Shown: positions 35,681 through 44,700 of the stretch, piece after piece
Numbering within the stretch: the first letter of the stretch is position 1
Layout: each line of letters begins with the position of its first letter
NCBI RefSeq assembly: GCF_000970675.1
Contig: NZ_LAJA01000007.1
Span: 248,001 to 312,000 of the forward strand
Source of the DNA: Domibacillus tundrae
GTDB lineage: Bacteria; Bacillota; Bacilli; Bacillales; Domibacillaceae
Reading direction: 5' to 3'
Length of the DNA: 64,000 nt
Program-made: the position numbers and the translations under genes
The notes under the pieces: generated by a model
What the model saw: the letters and a program-made list of their open reading frames with translations, nothing else
What the model was told of the DNA's origin: nothing
The model's database searches: none

Positions 35681-35709
35681 ATTTTAAAAGATTCCCGTTT
35701 TTTACGCAA
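35681..35709 (-). promoter_or_regulatory. Sigma-A promoter of clpB
   Basis: On the minus strand TTGCGT (35704-35709) and TAAAAT (35681-35686) are 17 nt apart, with the CtsR operator starting about 10 nt after the -10 box. Confidence 0.7.
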
Positions 35710-35775
35710 AGGAAACGGCATGAAAAATTCTTTTTAAACTGGTAAAGAAGGCAAGAACTGCTAAATTGATTAAAA

Positions 35776-35815
35776 AAAGAAGGTTCCGCCGGGGAACCTT
35801 CTTTTTTAGAAGATA
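35776..35815 (-). terminator. Terminator after the YitW/SufT-type gene
   Basis: AAAGAAGGTTCC / GGAACCTTCTTTT around GCCGGG, with T tracts on both strands. The structured repeat at 35826-35943 lies between it and the stop codon, so that repeat is likely part of the transcript. Confidence 0.8.
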
Positions 35816-35825
35816 AGAAGTATAA

Positions 35826-35943
35826 ATGTTGGAGCATTATCCAGCTGAAGACGTCCAGTCCCTCGGTCGCCCTGCGCTTAGACCCACAGGATGCGGGTCA
35901 CAAAGGCGTTACGGCACAATGCCGCGCTCTCAGCCTTTGACCC
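35826..35943 (+). repeat. Structured intergenic repeat, copy 2
   Basis: Same family as 32187-32385. It contains CCAGTC-CTC, the hairpin CCCACA/TGCGGG (35883-35897), the stem AAAGGC/GCCTTT (35902-35907 and 35933-35938) and the inner hairpin CGGCA/TGCCG. The first stem differs from copy 1 at one pair with both partners changed, so pairing is kept. No gene is present in it. Confidence 0.75.
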
Positions 35944-36252
35944 TTATTGAATGCCGAGGGCGATTTTTGCGTAGCGTGACATCATATCACGTGACCAAAC
36001 CGGCGTCCAAACGATATTTGTTTCAACTTCGGTCACTTCCGGGATCCCGGACAATGCTGCTTTTACTTGGTCGACAATGACACCTGCAAGCGGGCAGCCC
36101 ATTGATGTTAATGTCATGGTTATTGTCGTTTTCCCGGCTTCATCCATATCTACGTCATACACGAGCCCGAGATTGACGATGTCGATGCCAAGTTCGGGGT
36201 CGACGACCTGTTCAAGCGCGCCCATAATATTTTCTTTTAAATCCTGATCCAT
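35944..36252 (-). CDS. yitW: MIP18/DUF59-family iron-sulphur assembly protein (SufT/YitW type)
   Basis: A 102-residue MIP18 (DUF59) protein. The family signature is VDPELGIDIVNLGLVYDV near the N-terminus and MTLTSMGCPLAG, whose cysteine is the conserved reactive residue. SufT-type members help deliver Fe-S clusters. It is next to yitU, as B. subtilis yitW is near yitU, so I use that name; paaD-like members share the fold. The ATG at 36252 follows GGAGTG. Confidence 0.83.
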   Translation of the reverse strand: MDQDLKENIMGALEQVVDPELGIDIVNLGLVYDVDMDEAGKTTITMTLTSMGCPLAGVIVDQVKAALSGIPEVTEVETNIVWTPVWSRDMMSRYAKIALGIQ

Positions 36253-36396
36253 TTAAAAACACTCCTTCTTTGATTGCGTATAGCTTTATCATAACAGACA
36301 TCTCTTCAAATGATGAGCAAAAAGCCTGTATCTTTACAAACAACGCCCACACCCTCTACACTAAAAGAAGAACTGGCAAAGGAGTGACTTGGCCTT

Positions 36397-37215
36397 ATGG
36401 AGAAACATTTAATTGTGTTAGACCTCGATGGTACATTATTAACCGACGAAAAAACCATTTCTCCCCGCACAAAACAAACGATTCAAAAAGCAATGGAGCA
36501 TGGGCATGAAGTGATGATTGCAACAGGCCGCCCGTTTCGCTCAAGCGCCCCTTATTATGCGGAGCTTGGCTTAAAAACACCGATTGTTAATTTTAACGGC
36601 GCATTTGTTCATCATCCTGGCAATCAAAAATGGGGCCTGTTTCACGAACCAATGGAACTGAAAACAGCTGTTGATATTGTTGAAGCATGCCATGATTTTG
36701 ATTTTCACAATATTATTGCAGAAGTGCTCGATAATGTCTATTTTCATTATCATGATGAAAAGCTGATTGACGTTTTTAAGCTGGGCAGTCCTCTTGTCAC
36801 AACCGGCGATTTGCGTGAAAAGCTGACCGACCACCCAACGAGTATGCTTATTCACGCAACAGAAGAGCAAGTGCCGGATATCCGCCGCCATTTAAGCGAT
36901 GTACATGCGGAAGTGATCGATCACCGGCGCTGGGCTGCTCCATGGCATGTCATCGAAATTGTCAAAAGCGGATTGAGCAAAGCCGTCGGGTTAAAAAGAG
37001 TGTCCGATTGGATTGGCATTCCGCCTGAGCGAATCATTGCGTTTGGTGATGAAGATAACGATCTTGAAATGATTGACTATGCCGGCACCGGTGTTGCGAT
37101 GGGCAACGGTATTGCAGCGTTAAAATCAATCGCCAATGAAACAACCGCTTCGAACGAAGAAGACGGAATCGCTCTCTTTTTAGAAGAACGATTGGCGCTG
37201 AAGACACTTATTTAA
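36397..37215 (+). CDS. yitU: HAD-family phosphatase YitU
   Basis: A 272-residue Cof-type HAD phosphatase. Motif I is VLDLDGTLLT at residues 7-16, motif II is IATGRP at 38-43 and the C-terminal motif IV is IAFGDEDNDLEM near 208-219. In B. subtilis YitU dephosphorylates 5-amino-6-(5-phospho-D-ribitylamino)uracil in riboflavin synthesis; Cof family members overlap in substrate, so this is by homology. The ATG at 36397 follows AAAGGAG. It is divergent from yitW and followed by a strong bidirectional terminator. Confidence 0.85.
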   Translation: MEKHLIVLDLDGTLLTDEKTISPRTKQTIQKAMEHGHEVMIATGRPFRSSAPYYAELGLKTPIVNFNGAFVHHPGNQKWGLFHEPMELKTAVDIVEACHDFDFHNIIAEVLDNVYFHYHDEKLIDVFKLGSPLVTTGDLREKLTDHPTSMLIHATEEQVPDIRRHLSDVHAEVIDHRRWAAPWHVIEIVKSGLSKAVGLKRVSDWIGIPPERIIAFGDEDNDLEMIDYAGTGVAMGNGIAALKSIANETTASNEEDGIALFLEERLALKTLI

Positions 37216-37224
37216 ATGCCCCAA

Positions 37225-37259
37225 AAAAGCCACACAGATCAGTGAACTGTGTGGCTTTC
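37225..37259 (+). terminator. Bidirectional terminator between yitU and the amylase-like gene
   Basis: AAAGCCACACAG / CTGTGTGGCTTT around ATCAGTGAA, with A and T tracts on both sides. Confidence 0.9.
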
Positions 37260-37261
37260 AT

Positions 37262-38761
37262 TTATTGCTTGGCGGCTTTTTTTCCGCGTTTCCAGACAAT
37301 GTACAGGAACAAAACAAAGACGATCCAGACCGTCGCCATCGCGGCAATAAATGCATAATTAATACCAGTCTTTTGTGCCAGCACATAAATTTCCGCTTCT
37401 TCACGGTCAAGAATGATTGTGAACTCACCGTCTGCCGCCCGTGACATATCGCCAGCCAGCAGTCCGCGCAATTCTTTATCTTCATCCAGTTCAGACGCCG
37501 GAATCGCGACGCTTTGCGTTTCACCAGTATTGTTAATTGCGACAATTAACGTCTCATCTTCATATTGCCGCTTAAACACCGACATGCCGTCCTGTTCATA
37601 AATCGACTCATAGGAACCGCGGCGAAGCGCTGGCAGCTCTTGGCGAAGCGCTGAAATTTGCTTAATATAATCGACAAGCTCCTGATCGGTCCGGAAATTC
37701 ATCAGTCCGTGTGAATTAGGACCCGATTCCCCATTTTGAGCAATTTCTGATCCATAAAAAATGGCTGGTGTTCCTGGAGTCGTATACATATATGTCAGCG
37801 CCATTCTCCAGCGTGCTCCCGGAAACATATTTTCATTCGCCATATCAAGCGTAAGGCGGTCCGTTAAAGCAGAATCGGCTGTATGAACAGCAGCAATTGG
37901 ATCGTTTAACACGTTCTGTTCTTCTAAAAGCCGGTCTTTCACTTCCTCAGACGAACGGTCAACTGTCGCAAACTGTTCCCGAATCGGGTCCTGCAGCCAT
38001 GAAGATGTCACAGCATCCAGCCCGGCTTCTTCATAAGCGGCCGCTTCCTGAATAGATGCTTCTGACATTTCCCCAATCAAATGCAGCTCTGGAAGTGATT
38101 CGTCGAATTCCGTCCAAAATTCCGGTTCAGCCGCTGAGGCGCCGCTGAAAAAGTAGCCATCGATACCTGTTTCATCTGCCAGCTTTACCGCCGCTTCGAC
38201 AAGTGCCGACTGGACATCAGGATTAGCTGTATTCAAAAGCGCCATCTCTCCAAGCCAGTCCGGCTTCTGAGCAATAGACGTCTCCATAAACCAGTCCGCT
38301 TTTTGGGCATCCTCCAGCCACACATGCTCCATGCTTACACGCGTCGCCGGAAAATCAACAATAACGCGGATATTTTTCTCATGTGCACTGTCCACTAGCG
38401 CCGCCAGTTCTTGCTCGCTGCCAAATTGCGGATTCATTTTGCTGTAATTCGTTATGTGGTAACCATGATAACCACCTGCTTCATTTTCAAAAACAGGCGA
38501 AATGACGATTGACGTCATGCCAAGCTCCTGTAGATACTCAAGCTTATCTTGAATGCCTTTAAAATCTCCACCTTGATAGGCAGATGAATCTTTATTATCT
38601 GTCTGTTCATCATTGGAGCGATCGCCGTTCATAAACCGGTCGGTCATTAAAAAATACATCGTTTCATCATGCCAGTCTTCCTCTTTTTCCTCTGCAGATG
38701 CCGCATTTGCAGAAAAAAGAAGAAGCGGGACCATGACGAGCGAAAAGAATCGTTTTTTCAC
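37262..38761 (-). CDS. Membrane-anchored GH13 alpha-amylase-like protein with degenerate active site
   Basis: A 499-residue secreted protein: signal peptide (cleavage near ASA-EEK, residue 23), a GH13 barrel and beta domain, and a C-terminal membrane helix (about residues 470-488) with a basic tail. The fold is clear from FLMTDRFMNGD, YQGGDFKGI, LGMTSIVISPVF, GYHGYHITNY, TYMYTTPGTPAIFYGSEIA and LMNFRTDQELVDYI. The catalytic regions are altered. Region II reads GIDGYFFSG (199-207) where active enzymes have GYRxD, so the nucleophile Asp is Ser206 and the Arg is Phe204. Region I reads DFPATRV in place of DxxxNH. The NHD of region IV is not seen. Glu231 in IGEM remains. It is probably a pseudoenzyme. 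Start GTG 38761, GGGGG 9 nt upstream. Confidence 0.85.
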   Translation of the reverse strand: MKKRFFSLVMVPLLLFSANAASAEEKEEDWHDETMYFLMTDRFMNGDRSNDEQTDNKDSSAYQGGDFKGIQDKLEYLQELGMTSIVISPVFENEAGGYHGYHITNYSKMNPQFGSEQELAALVDSAHEKNIRVIVDFPATRVSMEHVWLEDAQKADWFMETSIAQKPDWLGEMALLNTANPDVQSALVEAAVKLADETGIDGYFFSGASAAEPEFWTEFDESLPELHLIGEMSEASIQEAAAYEEAGLDAVTSSWLQDPIREQFATVDRSSEEVKDRLLEEQNVLNDPIAAVHTADSALTDRLTLDMANENMFPGARWRMALTYMYTTPGTPAIFYGSEIAQNGESGPNSHGLMNFRTDQELVDYIKQISALRQELPALRRGSYESIYEQDGMSVFKRQYEDETLIVAINNTGETQSVAIPASELDEDKELRGLLAGDMSRAADGEFTIILDREEAEIYVLAQKTGINYAFIAAMATVWIVFVLFLYIVWKRGKKAAKQ

Positions 38762-38969
38762 TGTCTGTTTCCCCCTGCGCTAAAGTGTTCAACCTTCATT
38801 TAGAGTACGCTTTTTCCCACATTGCGTCAATTGAAGCAGGCATTGTTCAAGAAACCGACACGGTTTAACCGCTGAGCATTACAAAATAACCGCTTTTTTT
38901 ACAAGAACAATCGTGATACAAAAAAATAGACACGTGGTCAGATTGAGAGCACTATTCAGTATGTATATA

Positions 38970-39006
38970 AAAATAACCGCCTCTCCTTTTTCAGGAAATG
39001 ACGGTT
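38970..39006 (-). terminator. Terminator after the small membrane protein gene
   Basis: On the minus strand AACCGTCATTTCCT / AGGAGAGGCGGTT forms an imperfect stem, followed by ATTTTTAT. The upstream stretch 38762-38969 holds the promoter region of the amylase-like gene and no ORF I can support. Confidence 0.6.
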
Positions 39007-39151
39007 AGTGTGAATATGGGTCTTCTTTTCTTTCAAGCGGCTGTGCTTCGTCATTTGTTTCTCTATCAGTTGGCCGCAAATAAATAGACACGGCTTGTAC
39101 CGTGACAATAAATAAAATAAAAACAATGACCCATAAAATGATCGGAAACAT
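39005..39151 (-). CDS. Small membrane protein, 48 residues
   Basis: A short ORF with one N-terminal transmembrane helix (MFPIILWVIVFILFIVTVQA) and a charged soluble tail (RPTDRETNDEAQPLERKEDP). A strong AAAGGAGG ribosome site lies 7 nt before the ATG at 39151, and a terminator-like hairpin follows. It lies between the amylase-like gene and yisL on the same strand. I do not recognise a family. The ribosome site and composition make it likely to be real. Confidence 0.65.
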   Translation of the reverse strand: MFPIILWVIVFILFIVTVQAVSIYLRPTDRETNDEAQPLERKEDPYSH

Positions 39152-39180
39152 GAACAAGCCTCCTTTTTATGTATTATAGC

Positions 39181-39218
39181 AAAAAAGCTGCGTGTATTTT
39201 CTTCACGCAGCTTTTTTA
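39181..39218 (-). terminator. Terminator after yisL
   Basis: AAAAAAGCTGCGTG / CACGCAGCTTTTTT around a 9-nt loop. Confidence 0.9.
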
Positions 39219-39233
39219 TCAAAATCTAAATTT

Positions 39234-39581
39234 TTAAGCAATCCCTGGAAGCGCAAACCCAAGAATAATCGTGATAAGCAGCACGACAAGCGCACCTGCA
39301 AAAACGCCGCCATTACTTTTGTTCTTTTTCTTCCGGACAAGCGTCATTTCCATTAACCCGATCGTGATGATCCCTGCCAGCATTTTTATTCCATATAGCA
39401 TCGGATTCAAACTGTCGAATGTAACAAACAGCATAAAGCCGGTAACCAAAATCAGGACATAAAATAAGCGAAGCCCCATATGTACACCGGTTGATGGCTT
39501 TTTCAACGCGATAAAAAACAAAATAAGCGCGATGACCCATGTTGTAATATGTACGTGTGTTGATGATGTTAAAAAGTCCAC
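39234..39581 (-). CDS. yisL: UPF0344-family membrane protein YisL
   Basis: A 115-residue integral membrane protein with four hydrophobic helices, matching the YisL/UPF0344 (DUF1516) family. Visible family features are HVHITTWVIALILFFIALKK at the start, HMGLRLFYVLILVTGFMLF and YGIKMLAGIITIGLMEM. A GGAGGAG ribosome site precedes the ATG at 39581. It lies next to yisK, as in B. subtilis. The function is unknown. Confidence 0.88.
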   Translation of the reverse strand: MDFLTSSTHVHITTWVIALILFFIALKKPSTGVHMGLRLFYVLILVTGFMLFVTFDSLNPMLYGIKMLAGIITIGLMEMTLVRKKKNKSNGGVFAGALVVLLITIILGFALPGIA

Positions 39582-39622
39582 AAACTCTCCTCCTTTTTTT
39601 ACTTCTTTATTTTACCACACAA

Positions 39623-40480
39623 TTACCGGACCGTATTTGACAAAGTGCCGACACCTTCAATCGTAATGTCAACTGTGTCACCGGCCTGAAGCGTTCCTTT
39701 CGGCTCCATCGCAAACCCCACACCCGCCGGTGTTCCTGTCGCAATAATATCTCCAGGTTCGAGCGTCATTCCTTTGGACAAAACATGGATAATTTCATCG
39801 ATTGGAAAAATAAATTGAGAAGTATTCGACTTCTGGCGCGTTTCCCCGTTTACTTTTGTTTCAATAGCTAATATATGCGGATCGCCAATCTCGTCTTTTG
39901 AAACGATCCACGGCCCCATCGGACATGTTCCATCCAAGCTTTTGCCGATAAAAAATTGCTTATGACGGCTTTGCAGGTCGCGTGCTGTCACATCGTTCAG
40001 CACCGTGTATCCGAAAATATAATCAAGCGCCTCAGCGCGGGCAATTTCTTTTCCCTTTTTCCCAATAATGACGGCCAGTTCGCCTTCATAGTCCAGCGCA
40101 TCGGTTAATGATTCATAAGCTGGAATCGGCGCTTGATGTGCACTGACGGCGGTTGGGGCTTTCGTAAAAATCATCGGGTGCTCTGGCACGCTTGCTTCCC
40201 CGCCCATTTCAATTGCATGGTCACGATAATTCTTCCCGACACACATCACATTTTTCAACGGACGCGGAATCGGGGACAGCCATTCAATTGTTGTTTCATC
40301 TACACGCGGCAATCGTTTAAGATTGTTTGGTATGGATTCTAAAAATTGCCCTTCTTCAATCGCGGCAACAAGAGTAGGAGGTGCATCATTTTCGTCTGAA
40401 ACAACTGCCACGGCTTGTTCTTCTCGTAAATAGATACCATACTTTTCTTTTCCATCATGCTTAAAACTCATCCACTTCAT
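39623..40480 (-). CDS. yisK: Fumarylacetoacetate hydrolase-family protein YisK
   Basis: A 285-residue FAH-family enzyme. The metal-binding core includes VGKNYRDHAIEMGG, ALDYEGELAVIIGKKGK with the Glu pair, and TVLNDVTARDLQ; MTLEPGDIIATGTPAGVGF closes the fold. B. subtilis YisK decarboxylates oxaloacetate and interacts with the Mbl cytoskeleton, so that is the best guess. I chose ATG 40480 because AAAGGGGATG precedes it and the family begins MKWxxF. The start lies just after the end of the DUF418 gene (4 nt), so they may be cotranscribed. Confidence 0.85.
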   Translation of the reverse strand: MKWMSFKHDGKEKYGIYLREEQAVAVVSDENDAPPTLVAAIEEGQFLESIPNNLKRLPRVDETTIEWLSPIPRPLKNVMCVGKNYRDHAIEMGGEASVPEHPMIFTKAPTAVSAHQAPIPAYESLTDALDYEGELAVIIGKKGKEIARAEALDYIFGYTVLNDVTARDLQSRHKQFFIGKSLDGTCPMGPWIVSKDEIGDPHILAIETKVNGETRQKSNTSQFIFPIDEIIHVLSKGMTLEPGDIIATGTPAGVGFAMEPKGTLQAGDTVDITIEGVGTLSNTVR

Positions 40481-40484
40481 TTTT

Positions 40485-41654
40485 TCATCCCCTTTTTCCA
40501 TATGTGAACAACCGCCAAATCGCTTCCATTGGTCCCCGTTTAAATCGGTTCATCCATAATCCAGAGACGATTACTTGTACAGCAAAAATAGTAACACAAA
40601 GCAAAATACCGGTTCTCAATGTAATTTGTCCATAAAAACCAAGACCGTACGAGTAAAAAATAAGCGAGCCAAGTACAGACTGCATCAAATAGTTCGTCAG
40701 TGACATTTTACCGGCTTGTGCAAAAGGTGAAAGAAGCTTTGCCGGACGGTCGAAAGTGGATAAATAAACAATAAGAGCCGCATATGAAGCCGCGAGCACG
40801 GGCCCCCCAATGGCATCTTGAATGTACATATAGGCAATGTGACTAGGGCCAAGCATATGTGGAATACCTTTCAGCATAAGCCCCGCTGTAAAAAGAAGAG
40901 CAAATATCCATAAGGTTTTCTTCGGCTTTGCTGTCCATTTCTCAATTATCCGCTGTTTATACGCTCCTGCACCGATCAGAAGAAATGGAAAAATCGTCAT
41001 AAGCTGAAACAAAAAAGCCCCATCCGTCACGTTATTGTTTGTCCAGTCGCTTATTCGCTGCACGGTCACTTCCACGTACGAACCGCTTCCATATGCTGCA
41101 ATCGACTGGGACACTGAAGCGATGTCTGTCCAAAATAATGAATTGTATGGATCCGACAGTGCTGACAGGAAAAGAAGCAAGCCGAGCATAACAGCCGGCA
41201 CAAATAAAAGAACGAGGCCCATGCTCAAAAGAAGCCGGCTGGAAAAACGCAAAAAGAAGAGAAGCAAAAACCCACATACCGCGTAATTAAATAAAATGTC
41301 ACCCGGCCAAATGAAAAAGGCGTGCAGAAGACCCAGAACAAGCAAAAAGGAAAAGCGGCGGATTCCTGTCCAGACAAACATGCCATTTTTCTTGATGGCC
41401 TTCTCATGCTGCATGGCCGCACCGAATCCGAACATGGCTGCAAACAAAGGGTAAAAACTCGCCTGTACGAAAACATCAATCCATGAAAAAGCAAGCAAAT
41501 CCTGTGAGGTTTTCCACCATTCATATGGATTGTAATAAAAATAAGGGGAATGAAACGACAGCATATTCACAAGGAAAATACCAAAAAGAGATAGACCTCT
41601 CAGCACATCAATGGAGACAATTCGTGCCGTTTCATTCTGTTGTACTTGCTGCAA
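40485..41654 (-). CDS. DUF418-family multi-pass membrane protein
   Basis: A 389-residue integral membrane protein with about ten hydrophobic helices. The N-terminal SIDVLRGLSLFGIFLVNMLSF and the C-terminal AQAGKMSLTNYLMQSVLGSLIFYSYGLGFYG are signatures of the DUF418 (YeiB-like) family. The role is not known; some members are suggested to be transporters or acyltransferase-like. The ATG at 41654 follows AAAGGGAG. It is followed 4 nt later by yisK. Confidence 0.82.
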   Translation of the reverse strand: MQQVQQNETARIVSIDVLRGLSLFGIFLVNMLSFHSPYFYYNPYEWWKTSQDLLAFSWIDVFVQASFYPLFAAMFGFGAAMQHEKAIKKNGMFVWTGIRRFSFLLVLGLLHAFFIWPGDILFNYAVCGFLLLFFLRFSSRLLLSMGLVLLFVPAVMLGLLLFLSALSDPYNSLFWTDIASVSQSIAAYGSGSYVEVTVQRISDWTNNNVTDGAFLFQLMTIFPFLLIGAGAYKQRIIEKWTAKPKKTLWIFALLFTAGLMLKGIPHMLGPSHIAYMYIQDAIGGPVLAASYAALIVYLSTFDRPAKLLSPFAQAGKMSLTNYLMQSVLGSLIFYSYGLGFYGQITLRTGILLCVTIFAVQVIVSGLWMNRFKRGPMEAIWRLFTYGKRG

Positions 41655-41711
41655 TAAAACACTCCCTTTCTTATCATGACTGCCTATTTATCATAACAGA
41701 AAAGGGATTGA

Positions 41712-44700
41712 TTACGCATATTCCACGACGTGAGTGCCGTCTAAGAAAAAGACAAATTTCCTTTCGACCGGACGTTTCCAAATTCGCTCAACTGCTTTAG
41801 CGTAAAGAGCAATTTGCATTTCATACCGCTTTGCCAAAATCGGCTTTGCTTCATCAAAACCGCCGGCAAATCTGTCCGTTATACCGTCTGTTTTATAATC
41901 AAGCAAATAAAGATTTCCTTTGTATTCAAACAAGCAGTCAATGACTCCTTGAATAAGTACACTTTCATCCGATTCGCCCATTCCCGCTTCTCGCGCCGTC
42001 ATGCCCATATTAAATGGCAACTCACGATGGACTTGATCCGCAGCCAGCAGCATACGGCCCGGCTCTGTTGCAAAGAAAGCCGCTACCTCCCCTGCGTCTA
42101 CCGCTTCTGCCTGTTCAACGGCCAGCAGTTCTTTTTCAATCAGTGTTTCAAGAAGCCGCTCTACTGCCACCTCAGATGGAGCTTGGCGTAAGTCAACATG
42201 CTGCATGACGGTATGGACTGCCGTTCCCACTTCAGCAGGCGAAAGCTGCTTTTCCTGCACAAAGCGCGGGCGCCGGAAGATCGGACGCCGATATGAACGC
42301 GCCGTCTCATTTGACGCCCCTTCACTGTAAATGTCGTTTGACCTTTTCAAATCTGAGACTGATTGTTTAGAGCGAAGACGAACTGCTTCTGAAAAACTGT
42401 ATTGCCATGTCATCTGTTTTTCGATTTCTTTTTTCGCGTCAGATTGTTCAGGATAAGGCTGGCGTTTTTTGATCAAGTCCATCCAAGATTCTTCTTGCTC
42501 TTTTTGCTCTATTTCTGTGACCAGCAAGCTGTCTACTTCTAACACCGAAAACTGAAAGCGCGACGGATGATCTAAAAAGTGAGCATGACTGCCATTTAAA
42601 TTGTTGTGGCGCATAAGCGCGGGACCGATCCAATCGGCGTACGATGAAGCGGATGCCCGGACCGCGTCTCTAAGCAGCAGCGACGGATGATCTGCTGCCA
42701 GCGTCCAGCTGTCCATTTTTTTCTCGAGTTTTTTCATAGATGCTGTGATAATCAGCTTTTCTTTCGCCCGGGTCATCGCAACATACAAAACACGCATTTC
42801 TTCTGCCAGAAGCTCCAGTTTCTTTTTACGCTGAAAAGCAAGTTGAACGAGCGACGGCCAAGCAATTCTTTTTTCTGGGTTCATGTATTTAACAGCGATT
42901 CCGTACTCTTTATCAAATAGCACCCGGCCATTTAAATCCATCATATTAAACTTGCGTCCGGCCGCTGCAGTGAACACAATAGGAAATTCAAGCCCTTTGC
43001 TCGCATGAATCGTCATAATGCGGACAACATCTTCCTGTTCAGATAGTGCACGGGCTGTTCCAAGATCGTCCCCCCGCTCACGCATCCGCTCAATAAACCG
43101 TAAAAAGCGGAATAAACCGCGAAACGATGTTTCTTCATACTGCCGTGCCCGGTCATAAAGTGCACGCAAATTGGCCTGCCGCTGCTTTCCGCCTGGCATC
43201 CCGCCCGCAAATGCGTAAAATTGTGTATCGCGGTACAGCGCCCAAATAAGGTCCGACAATGCACCGCTGCGGCCGATCGAACGCCATCTTTCAAGCCGCT
43301 TGACAAATGGACTCACTTTTTCTTTTAACGACGCATCGCTGTTTCCGTTTTGCATAAACGCAAGCAGCGCTTCAAAGTAACTTCCTTTTTTAGACGAAAG
43401 TCGAATAGAAGCCATTTCATCTTCTGTACAACGGACAATCGGTGAACGAAGCACAGCCGCAAGCGGAATATCTTGAAATGGATTATCGATCACATGAAGC
43501 AGTGACAGCATCACCGAAATTTCCGTCGATTGAAAATAGCCGCCGGACGTGTTGGCGTATACAGGAATGCCAGCGTGCTTAAATTCTTCCATCATCTCCG
43601 GAACCCACGTGAGTGAGCGCATTAAAATAACAATGTCCCGATATTGGACCGGCCGTTCTGACTTCGTTTTTGAATCATAAATGAGGTGGCCTGATTGGAT
43701 TAACTCTTTAACCTTTGACGCGATGAAGCGCGATTCAAGCTGAGATTGCTCCGCATCCTCCCGATCCATTTCATCTTCGTCTATTTCTTCGGAGCCGTCA
43801 CTATTAATAACCGCCACTTCAATCGGGCATTCCGCCTCCGGATAGAACGCTCCTGGAACGAGTGATTCTGCTTCTCCGTATGCGATTTCTCCGACTTCGG
43901 TTCCCATGATTTGCTGGAATACATAATTCGTGCCGTCCAGCACTTCTTTTCGGCTTCGGAAATTACGGGACAAGCCAATTTTCAATCCTGTCCCGAGACC
44001 ATCTCGGTTAAAGCGATTATATTTGCCGAGAAAAAGACCTGGTTCCGCCAGGCGAAAACGGTAAATGGATTGTTTTACGTCGCCTACCATAAATAAGTTA
44101 CCCGACTGTTCGTCATCTTCGGAAACCAGCCTGACAATCGTTTCCTGCACCATATTGACATCCTGGTACTCATCCACGAGGACTTCTTTAAAGCGGCGCC
44201 GGTATGCTTCGGCTGCTTTTGAAGGCTGCCCATTTTCGATTAAAATGGCTAACGCGTAATGCTCTAAGTCGCTGAAGTCTGTAATGCCTTTCCCCCGCTT
44301 CACATCAGCATAGCGCGTTGAAAACGTGAGAACGAGCTGCGAAAGACGTTCCACAACGGGCTTCATCTCATTTAAATCATTCAGCCAGTTTTCCGGCTTT
44401 CGTAAAAAAAAGGTATCTTTTAATTCATTGACCATTTTTTTTGCTTGGTCCCGGACATTTTTAGACCGTTCCTTCAGCTCTTCATCATACTCGTCGCCTT
44501 TACACATTTTCAATGTTGGAAATTTTACATGTTGAAAAGCGTTGTACCATTCTTCCCACGTTTCACATTGGATAAGTGTTTTTACCATCGCGCTATCGAC
44601 TGTGAAATTTTCAGCCCGCGGCGTGGGGCCTCCCGGCAATTCAGTCATCATGAACCCTTCCTCTAGCAAGGAAAGTGCACTATCAAGCTGAAAACGGATA

